Positions 31,746 to 43,000 of a stretch of 58,405 nt of DNA are shown here, piece by piece. Under the pieces are notes generated by a model, which had not been told where the DNA came from, ran no database searches, and saw nothing but the letters and a program-made list of their open reading frames with translations. The position numbers and the translations under genes are program-made. The stretch is from assembly GCF_000003815.2 (NCBI RefSeq), contig NC_049982.1:24982347-25040751 (forward strand), in the 5' to 3' direction. This DNA comes from Branchiostoma floridae (Eukaryota > Chordata > Leptocardii > Amphioxiformes > Branchiostomatidae). Positions within the stretch are counted from its first letter, which is position 1; every line of letters starts with the position of its first letter.

Positions 31746-32636
31746 GGCTTTAGGACACTCCTTGGCCAGTTCAACCCCTTATGCCACCGGTAGATTTGCC
31801 TGGAGATTAGTCTAGTCCACTGGCAGTGGTCTGTGTGTTAGTCCCCTACTCTTGCCTCAAATGCTGACTACTCTTGCCCCAAATGCTGACTGCTTATCAG
31901 AGAGAGAGTAGTTTGTACGATTTGTAAAGTATTTCAAAGTTTGGTAATCGGCCGGAAATCGAAGATCATCGAACTTACACCTACAGATTTCAAGGTGAAC
32001 ACCACCTTGGTACAAGGAGAAAAAAGGACACATTTCTGTCCGTCTCATTTCTTTGTTTTCGTTCTAAATTTGTCGTTACGAAATAAAATCGTCACAGGTT
32101 AAGCTCGAGTTCGCCGATGTCATACCTAGATAGATATGCTAATCATGGAAATACTTGCATAACCTTTGCATAATAATGTAGACCTCTAACTCACTTGCAC
32201 ATGTTACGAGTATTACATTTCTATCCTATCTTTTTTTCTCTTCGATCAGTTCAGGCACGTTCGTTTTGATTATGCAAATAGGGTCCACCAAACGTTACAT
32301 GACGTACAAAGTAAAATCTTGAATAACGAACCTTATGTTATCTCGAAACGCTTGTCTGTGTATATATCGATGCCCACCTTGGCGACGAATGTGTGTCCTA
32401 TAAGTGCTCATTGAATCTAGTCTAATTTTGTTACAACTAATTCGCATGGATTTTCACTACAAATAATTGGTTACCATGACGATGCTAATGAACACTAAGG
32501 TCATTAGCAAATGAATGGGACCTTAAGTAGAAATTGTATCGTCGACTTGAAACTGAACTGCAGTAATTAAGACGTAATCAAGGAACGTATAAGTGATGTA
32601 TTGAAATTCGTAAATTAGGTTACTCAGGGGTGTCGT

Positions 32637-32865
32637 TGACCCTCAATGGCTATAGAGCGTTGGATTCAGAACCAGTAGGTCCAGGGTTCGATTTCCACCA
32701 TGCCCCGGCCTTGCGTTTTTTGAAAAGGCCATCACGCCATGAGTGAGTGATGCCCACCGAACTCTTCGCCTAAATCTGTCAAAACTTTGCCGAAACACAC
32801 ACACACCGTTTTGGTGCGCCAGTCTGCCAACACCTGCACATCCGCCACAAAAGTCGTAATTATTT
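32637..32865 (+). mobile_element. tRNA-like SINE, copy 1
   Basis: A-box-like CAATGGCTATAGAGCG and B-box GGTTCGATTTC, followed by a tail shared with copy 2 (CATGAGTGAGTGATGCCCAC, GTTTTGGTGCGCCAGTCTGC). Probably copied with the segmental duplication. Not a functional tRNA. Confidence 0.55.
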
Positions 32866-32945
32866 TCCTTCTAATTACTGTCTAATTGCATCTCCCCTAG
32901 AGGTTGTGGTCATCCACTTCTAATTAGAGGGAACTTTCTCATTCC

Positions 32946-32954
32946 TATATATAG
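32946..32954 (+). promoter_or_regulatory. Probable TATA box of gene 3
   Basis: TATATATAG lies 131 bp before the ATG of gene 3, with CCAAT just downstream at about 32958. The matching gene 4 sequence (about 46450) reads CATTCCCATTCACCAAT and has no TATA element. Confidence 0.45.
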
Positions 32955-33076
32955 TCACCAATGGCTGCTCAGGATTTTGAATGACTATGAAAATAACCGG
33001 ACGATATAATCGAATCAACATGCCCTTTTGCAGTAGGAACTTTGTCAAGGTCTCGATTTGACTCAAACTAACAGAA

Positions 33077-33179
33077 ATGGCGGGAAAGTGTGCCGTAACC
33101 ATGGCGATGATGAGTCTTGTCTTCCTTCTGAGGGACCAGACCGGTGTGTCGTCTGCACCAGCGGAACCTGAATCAGACG
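33077..33179 (+). CDS. Gene 3 exon 1: signal peptide
   Basis: ATG in AACAGAAATGGCGGG; the peptide is MAGKCAVTMAMMSLVFLL with a likely cut after VSSA. It ends PESD-G in phase 1 before GTAATA. Exon and flanking 5' sequence match gene 4 closely. Confidence 0.88.
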
Positions 33180-36100
33180 GTAATAATAAGAAGTTTATTT
33201 GCAAGTTCGTGCCCGAGGGCTAATTGCAAGTACATGTACATGGTATACACATAGTGACAATGGACAGCCATAAATAATATTCTAATCTAATACTAGTGTT
33301 GGCTATTCCTATTTTCTATTTCATTGAATGAACATTTGGAAATGAAGTGTGTTTCGTCTCCCACTGCTTTAGATGTACAATATTTACAAATTCTTTCACA
33401 CACTGGTAATCTCTTATATCTCCCTCTTTCCACTTCAAGAGGATGAGCGCTAATTCTGACTTTGCTTATTGCGGAGCGCAGCTCGAAATCAACTAGTTCT
33501 AAGTACTTCTCTCTAGTAATAATCACGTCTCTGTCGTAAATCGTTGTGTCTAAAGCCCCGGTCACAAGAATCGTACGATTGACTGCGATGGAGGTTTTAT
33601 GCGCGGCATAAGCGCAGTACGTCGTAAGTCGGGGAAGAATCGGAAGCAATGGTTTAAATATATGAAGCCGTGGTCACAAGGATCGTAGTGCATCGTACGA
33701 TGAGGTCATTAGAGCGTATTTGCGTCAATTGCAGGTAAATCATAGTAAATCGGGGAGCCTCCTATGACGAAAATAGGACTGAAATGGATTTTGAACATGT
33801 TCAAAATTTCGCTATCGTCGTAAGATTTTATTTGCCCCCAAAGCAGACTTCATTACGGCAATTTTTGTCTACTGATGAGGTTTTAGATTTATGAATTTTT
33901 AGCATGTTGTGATGGTTTCAGTTTTCCCTGATATTGTCGATATTGACGAAAAGGGAAAATANNNNNNNNNNNNNNNNNNNNNNNNNNNNNNNNNNNNNNN
34001 NNNNNNNNNNNNNNNNNNNNNNNNNNNNNNNNNNNNNNNNNNNNNNNNNNNNNNNNNNNNNAGTTGATAATTAGATCAAATCTCAGCTCTCGTCGGTCTT
34101 GGGTCAGTTTACCATAATCGTAATAACCATGGGGACAACTCAAACATAAAGGCAGGCTCTATGAAGTCGGAAATATATATGATATAATGCTTATGATATG
34201 ATTTTTGTATGATGGCATCTTTTTGTTGATAGCATATCATGATACAATATTCGAAAGAGCCTGACACGTAGAGCCGGCAAGCAGGCCGAGATAACCATAC
34301 CAGTACTCACGCTTGATTTGAACTTTTGCTTGTAATACTCTTGTTATCATGGTCTTTTTTAATTTATTTTTACAGTTAAAGATATTATAGGAAGGTATTC
34401 AACAGCTATGTCCACATTTTGTTGGTTAAAGAAGCACAAAAACGGTCAGACGGCTATACAGAAGAGACACAAGTGAAAAATCGTACGACGCTGGAAAAAT
34501 TTTGAACATCATCCGATGCTCTGCGATGCTCTGCGATGGCTGATTTTGCTTACGATTTAGCTGCGATCCACTGTGATCATCGTGCGATAGGCGTAATATA
34601 CCATCGCAAGGACGTCGTACGATTCTTGTGACCGGGGCTTTAGTCGTCATCCTTCTGACGCCTTAAGCCCCGGTCACAAAGCGCGTACGATTCCTTGCGA
34701 TTCCTTCCGATGCGCAGGATAAGCGCAGTGCGACGTAAGTCGGAAGAAAATCGGAAGCAATGGTTTAAGTATATAAAGCCGTGGTCACAAAGCGCGTAGT
34801 GCATCGTACGATGAGGTCATAAGAGCGTGCCTGTGTCAATCGCAGTGAATCATAGTAAATCGGGGAGCGTCGTATGGCGAAAAATAGAGCTGAAATGGAT
34901 TTTGAACATGTTCAAAATTTCGCTATCGTCGTAAGATTTTATTTGCCCCCATAGCAGAGTTCATTACGGCAATTTTTGTCTACTGATGAGGTTATAGATT
35001 TATGATTTTTTAGCATGTTGTGATGGTTTCAGTTTTCCCTGATATTGTCGATATTGACGAAAAGGGGAAATATATCAGTCGCAACTGCCACAGTCGCAAC
35101 AAGAGAACAGCGCGCCCCGCACAGGTGATGCAGACAATTGTTTGATCGCTTCATGCACGTGAGTTTATAATTAGATCAAATCTCAGCTCTCGTCGGTCTT
35201 GGGTCAGTTTACCATAATCGTAATAACCATGGGGACAATTCGAACATAAAGGCAGGCTCTATGAGTCAGAAATATATATGATATAATGCTTATCATATGA
35301 TTTTGTATGATGGCATCTTTTTGTTGATAGCATAACATGATACGATCTTCGAAAGAGCCTGACACGAAGAGCCGGCAAGCAGGCCGAGATAACCATACCA
35401 GTACTCACGCTTGATTTGAACTTTTGCTTCTAATACTCTTGTTGTCATGGTCTTTTTAAATTTATTTTTACAGTTAAAGATATTATAGGAAGGTATCTAA
35501 CAGCTATGTCCACATTTTGTTGGTCAAAGAAGCACAAAAGCAGTTGAGGACACCCAACTGGCTTNNNNNNNNNNNNNNNNNNNNNNNNNNNNNNNNNNNN
35601 NNNNNNNNNNNNNNNNNNNNNNNNNNNNNNNNNNNNNNNNNNNNNNNNNNNNNNNNNNNNNNNNCATGTACTTGTGGATAAGACTTAAGCATTATCCTTA
35701 TCCTTTTCAATGTCACATTTTTTTAGCAAATCTACAGAGTGATGAAAGGTTTCTCCGACTCGAGTCCAGTCTGAAGAATATACAGGAAACAATGACTGCA
35801 TTCAAGGGTAAGTCTGGTAAACTGGAATTTCATTTCTTGGAATTAGTTTTTGTTGTAAATATGTCAACTTTTCTTTATGGTTAAATCTGTCATCATCGTT
35901 TTCTGTATCTGAGAATTTTAGGGTATGTTTGAACGTTCAAAATATTTTTTGGAATGTGCACAAAATGGCAGGTTTCTAAATCGACGCGGCTAAAACAATC
36001 GTTCTCATTGAAATGTAAAAAATGGCATTTTTTGCTCGATTTTTTAGCAAAAAAAATACCTGATTGTGTTGGAAAATTTCTCTTTTAACCATAAGGCCAC

Positions 36101-39100
36101 GTTGATTTGATTATATGGATGACATCCGCGCTCGCACCAATTTTCGGCCATTTCCAAAAAAAAAAAGTTTTCGACCACACAATAAATTGTGCAAAGCAGG
36201 CTTAAAATTAGCACAAATATTCCGTAGATTGAAAAAAAAGGATCAGTAAACGGATAACTAATGCCATAGAATGCCAAAATGAATCTAAAGTCAAAGAATA
36301 AGATGTGAAAAGATAGAAAGAAAAAAAAACTATTGTTGGTTGGGGTGGGTACCAGTACAGAAATTTCAGGTCCAGAGGATCATTTCCAGGTTCGGACATG
36401 AACCTGGACCTGATTGTCTGTGGAAACTTGAGAACTGGCAATACTAAAAAAAATGGTAATTGGTCAATTTTGCTACAAAGGAATCTGTTTGGTGGATTAT
36501 TGGACTCCCACTGCATTTTAAAATTCCATCTCCATGTAATAAAGGCTAACTGTCTCTGTACCTTTGACTGTCGAAACTTGGTGCAATTGACTATAAACTC
36601 TACTTTGACTTCCTCTTGTTGTCTTCTTGGCCCCCCGGTTAGACCCCAAATGGCTGCCAATATAGTGTGTCCATTTTGTAATTGGCGAAACCTGTTCCTC
36701 TGTTGTTTTTTCAGGTCTGTTTTTTTCGGATTGGTCAAAGAAGAAAAAATGTTTTGCACCCGTATGATGTACTGGTCCCTACACCTAACTGTTGGAATAC
36801 CATACTATGTGTGTTTAGTCCTATGTTCAACCTTCCTGGCCACTTTGATTACATACTGAAGGCAACTTTTTTTTTTTGGCCAAACTTTTTTTTATTCGCT
36901 CGCTCGCATAGGTTTGGAGTTCCCGGAGGATGTCATCCATATAATCAAATCAACATGGCCTAACCAAAAAATGGCAACTTATTATTTTCGGTCCCATGCA
37001 CTGGTAATGTATTACAGGGCAGGTAACAAACGTTACCGGTAACGTTTGTTGCAACAGTAAACTTAACATTTTGTAAGCAAGGTGGGATATAAATGGCAGT
37101 CAATGACAAAAACTGTAAAGCGTCACAAAAAACGGCCATTTCTAGTCTACCAAATGGATAGTATAAACGTGGCAACCATCGTTTCCATGGTGGTAACGTT
37201 TGTTACTGAATTTGGCGACAGGCATAAACCACCTCACACAGCCTCCATCCAGGATCAGTGATGGTAGCGATCTGACGTGATCTGTCAGAGGGCCTGCGTA
37301 GCTGGATTCATCTGCCGAACAATCATTCTGGATACAGAATGGTTCCATTTGTGGCTACTATTTTAATTCTTCGTTTCTTCTCAGACGACAGCCATTTTGT
37401 AGGGGTTGAAATCCTTCCCGTGGCTATAATAATCTTCCAAGCCGTGACCCAATGTGACTGTTGTGGTGCATTTTTTGTGAAACATTACAGGGGTTGTGGA
37501 AAAACTAAGAGAACAGTGGTGTTGTCTATAATTTGCTCAATATCAAGTCGTAATGGCGGGCGACAGCATTTTTGACATTTCAATGAGAACGAGCCACAAG
37601 CGATTAAAGGAAAAAGTCCTCAGCCAATAAAATTTTCGACTTTTGCTTCTTTTCCTTTTGTGTAAAGAAATTAATATCATGTACATAACGATATAGTACC
37701 TTGTTGCTTCCTCTTAGCCCCCCCCCCTAAAAATTAAGGAACGTACGCCTGTCTATGAACTTCGTAGAGCAATTACAAAGATAAGAATCTGTAGTCACAA
37801 ACTAAATATAGAAGCCGGAAGATATTCTAAAATTCCCCGTGACCAGAGGTTTTGTCCATTCTGCCCAAATGAGATCGAAGACGAACGTCACTTCGTTATG
37901 GATTGTTCTCGATATGATGATAAACGCACAGAGCTGTTCACATTACTTTCCACTTGCTCTAAAGACTTTGCTACTCTCTGTTCGATAGATAAATTCAAGT
38001 ACATTCTGGGAGGCGATAATCCACATTGTGTACAAGTAGGCAAATATATCCAAGATTGTTTATACCGTAGAACCAATAGTGTAAATGACAAGCTAGACCC
38101 TTTATGTTGATGTATCCATATCATAGATATCCATATATATGTGTTTAGTTGTACTGTAAGTAGTTGTTATACATGTAGACCTTACGAAAGTCGCTGTACT
38201 TTTGTCGTGTCAATAAAGATTGTTTATGTCATCGTCCGGTCAGTGATATGACGATGACTGTTTTGAATGTTAACGAACGCTTACGAGAAGGAAATTAGTA
38301 CATGTACTTGTGGATAAAACTCAAGCTTGACCCTAATCCGTTTCAATGTCACATTTTTAGCAAATCAACAGAGTAGCCTGACGAATATACAGGCATCAAT
38401 GTCTTCATTCAAGGGTAAGTCTTGTAAACTGGAATTTCAATTCTTGGAATTCAGTTTTTTTTTTGTGAATTTGTTAATTTTTCTTTAGCTTGAATCTGTT
38501 ATGTTTTCTGTATTTGAGAATTTTAAGTTATGTTTGAATGTTCAAAATGTATTTGGAACGTGCACAAAATGCCAGGTTTCTAAATCGACGTGGCTACAAA
38601 CGATTGAAGGAAAATGTCCTAGGCCAACAGACTTTCGACTTTTGCTTCTAATCTTTTGCTTTTGTAAATAGAAATTATATGATATGATGATTTATTGTTA
38701 GAAAAAAAAGATCAATCCTTTCTTGTATTGTTTGAAAATTTGAAGCCCCTCCTGGTAGCAAAAGAGATTGTACTGGTAATATTCAAATCTCTCCTAGGAA
38801 AGATTAGAATTCAAATCTCTCCTAGGAAAATTCTCAATTTCCCTGGATTCCAATCTCCCCTGTGACATATGTATACATATATTGTTTATATATGCGAAAT
38901 ACCTTCACTCAAGTTCACTGTATGTCAATTTCTTTCACAGCTCAGTTTGGTGACCTTCACACACGAGTCCTGGCCCTTGAGATGAAGCAGAAGGAGATCC
39001 GAGAGGAAGACAGGACGGAGAATAACGCCTTTCGAGAACAACTGGATGAGATGGAAACTACCGTACAACCTATCGCGGAGTGTGTTCCATGTACAGCAAC

Positions 39101-39713
39101 TTCTATTTCCACAGGACTTATGTCGGAAATCATGAGCACCGTGGACAGTCGATTAGAAGAGTTGAGCGGAGCACAGGGAGAGTCAAGCGGAGCACAGGGA
39201 GAGTCAAGCGGAGCACAGGGAGAGTCAAGTGGAGCACAGGGAGAGTCAAGCGGAGCACAGGGAGAGTCAAGCGGTGCACAGGGAGAGTCAAGCGGAGCAC
39301 AGGGAGAGTCAAGCGGAGCACAGGGAGAGTCAAGCGGAGCACAGGGAGAGTCAAGTGGAGCACAAAGCGAATCAAGTGAAGAACATGAAAATTCAAGCGG
39401 AGAACAACTAGAGTCAAATGGAGGACAGGACGGGTCGAGCCCAGTCAGAGGTACACTTATCGGTACGGAAGTCTATAACTGTCAATATCAGCCTTTGTGG
39501 ACGGTGGACCTGGCAGGTACCTACACAGTCAGCCGTGTCAGCATCCTGAATAAGGCTGACTGCTGTGGTAAGTATGTCATTGAAATATGTACACATGTCT
39601 GAAAAATTTCACAAAGGTCACCTTTTCACAAAGGTCGCGTTATGTGTGACCGTGGGTCAGTGTATCCGGTGATCTATGAAGGTACCAAGTCGCGGCTGAC
39701 CACAGACACACGG

Positions 39714-39771
<58 letters not shown>

Positions 39772-39973
39772 AGGCACACAGACACACCCAAAACTATATC
39801 TCACAATGGACATAAAAACAATCCAACTCAAATACACATGAAGTGGCCATGGTATCCCATTGGACCCAAAACTATATCTCAATTTTTTAATGGAGGTAAA
39901 AACAATCCAACTCCCATTGGACTGCGGTACCACATTAATTATCTCCATGAAAAATGAAGATATAGTTTTGGGT

Positions 39974-40026
<53 letters not shown>

Positions 40027-43000
40027 TGTGTGTGTGTGTATGAGAGAGAGAGTATGCGTTCCCGGATATTTGTGGTCAGTATAACCAAAGAAACTCTGGA
40101 TGGATTACGATGATATTTGGTCTGTAGGTAGGTGTTAGGAAGACGATGGTGTAACTTATTCACAGGTGTACATTATCAAGCATAGATTATGTAAATTTGG
40201 AAGTCATTCAATTACATAATCAAACTATTTCATGGAGATATGAGGTCTCCGAACTCTTGTTCTGAATTAGATTTGTGTTACCCTTGATTTTAAAATGGTA
40301 ATCTCATCTCATGCAAAACGTAAAATTATCACTAAAAAGCCATCAAAACACACAAAGCGTAAAAACATAACGTTATTATTTATCAATGAAATTCATTAAT
40401 AGCTCTTACAAATCCCTCGACCGCAGCGACGACGCTAACGTACCACAGTATAGTGTTTGGTCGTGAGTTACTAGTTGTATGGCTACCTAAGGTGTGCTGT
40501 TGTTGAATTCTAATCGTTGGTAATGATAGATGTAAAATTTTGTCATCGAAATGGTTTGCAATGTGACAATCATTTCCGACGCAACGATTAAAATCTGACA
40601 TCTTATAGTAGGTTATCTGATGGTGCCTATCCATGGATCCCACATTCTTGTGTTTCAGAGACATGTGGACTGTCGACGTTTACCCACGTTCCCCAAAGTG
40701 ACTGTGGTGATGTGGACATAGCAAATTACGAAGGCGTCACTCTCCAGTTCTGTGCAGACGCTTGCTGCGCAGACACGGCATGCGTGTCGTTCCAACACAA
40801 CATCTGGTCAGGTTGCTATTTGAAACACACGATCTGCTCAGCAGGGGAGAAAGTGTACTCGCCAGGTGGACACGTGTACGACCGGCAAGCAGGGACAGGT
40901 AAGTGTAGTTACTGTGGGCACCAGTTCTGGATTTGACGAACGGGGCTGTACATATATAACACGGGCTTGTGGTACAGTACGCGATGTACGTACATCACAA
41001 TCTTGGCCTGTAGAGGCTTATCTTGCCTGGTTTGCTGTTGGGTACTATCATATAGCCAGGACAATATGACCAGATTTACCGTTGTAACAAACGTTACCGG
41101 TAACGTTTGTTACCTGTCCTGTAATGCATTACCAATGGGACCGAAAATGATAAGTTGCCATATTTTGGCTATGGTAAAAAGAGGAATTTTCCTAAACAAC
41201 CAGGTAGTTTTCACTGAAAATAAAGCCGATTTATTTTTCGGCCATGAAAATGCCATTTTCGAGATTTCAATGAGAACGAGTGTCCAATCTAAGTGACGAA
41301 AGAACTAGATCATGTGACGTCTGGTTTGATTAAAGTACGAGGAAGTCTATACCGCCCGCCGTCTAGGTGGAGTGATGGCTAGCGGTGATGTATCCATGCC
41401 CACACATGCTGTTACGTACGTAGCGAATTTTTGACCGAGTTCGTGGTTTCTGAGTATGGCATCATTTCCGTGTCAAAATTTCGTATTGAAAAAGGTTCCT
41501 TAAAGAAGAGAAAATAGACGTAAGTACGTCTACGCTGCTTTGAACAAAACGTCGCTTTGGTAGGCCTGAATGGGCCTTTTGAACGATGCCCATACGTCCC
41601 CTTTACACAGATTTACAATTTCCATGTCAAAATAACGTTTTGGAAATGGGTGCCTTAAACAAGCAAAAATACGTGTACGATGTTGCAACAGGGACGTCGA
41701 TAGCGTGTTACGATTTCCTGCAAAATCGCGTATCATATGCATAACAACATTGAACCAAATTTGTGTGTGCTGTAACGTTACACGCTGTGTGTTTTACGGT
41801 ACGTACACCCTTTCAAATGAGTCATCTATTTGTGGGTACACATTCATTAAATCTAGTTAATTCATTAATTCTGTCTGGAGTTGGTGATTCGCTACAAATC
41901 ACCCGGACGGAGGCTTGGCGAACCTTCGTGTCGTATCAGCCATACGGTGATTTACATCATTCACCATACCCCGGAGAGGCGCCACCAGGGGACTAAAAGC
42001 CTGTTGAGTCAGCATAACATGTTGTGCTGCCCCTACGGCTGTTTAATTAAAAGGCTATGGGACGAACGAACGAACGAACGATTCATTAAATCTATTTTTC
42101 AACAGGTTGTCCAATATCAGACTACGTTCCTTTTAACGGAGTTTGCTACAAGAGCTTTGTGGAAGTGAAAACGCATGACGAGGCTAAATTGACGTGTGCG
42201 TTAGATGGGGGGGATGTTAGCTATGCCGAAGGACAGTGCCACCAATACTTTTCTCGCTAATCTAGCAGAAGTAGTATGGGGTCGCTGGTTAGGGCTGGCT
42301 GACACAAACGGCAGTGGACAGTGGGCATTTGAGGACGGCCAACCCCTGACGTCATCTGACTTCTCCAACTGGCTCCCCGGTGAACCGACACCAGATAACG
42401 GTCAGGGCGGCTGCGTCGGATTTTGGGAGGATGAATCCTCATGGGATGAGAAAGACTGCAGCTTTCTCAGGGGATTCATATGTCAGATAAATGAAAGTAT
42501 GTGTCTAGGCAATTCTTTCTAAGATCCTTACTGATGATCTACGATATACGTATTTCCGGTTAAAACGATATCGTATTACGTATACGATATCGCAATTCAG
42601 ACGATGAATTTTCATACGGTATCGTTCTGGCATGTACATTATATTCTTTTTCTTTTGTATATTTTATCACGAAACGAGGGTAATGACGTCTGCATGTACA
42701 TGCCAGAACGATACCGTATAAAATCGTCATTATTTCCATATCGTATACGTACATGTAATTATGATAATTTCAGGTACGTCTTATAACAATATCTTAGCAA
42801 AGTGAATTTGCTGCGTACAATGGAGTATAGCGAGACGATGTCGTATACGTACAGCGATATCGTTTTAAGCGGAAAAGACGTACATCGTAGACCTATTTTC
42901 GCTAATTTAAGGTACGTTTTTAGATACGATATTTTGACACGGAAATGATGCCATAGTGGCTTCAGGATCGGTTTATATGGTCTTCTCGTTGCTTCATAAA

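Larger units (their letters stand above)
32100..33076 (+). repeat. Duplicated 5' flank, gene 3 copy
   Basis: Matches 45410-46490 in order and orientation (for example AATCAAGGAACGTAT, GTGTCGTTGACCCTCAA, CTCAGGATTTTGAAT). It is the upstream part of the segmental duplication that made genes 3 and 4. Confidence 0.8.
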
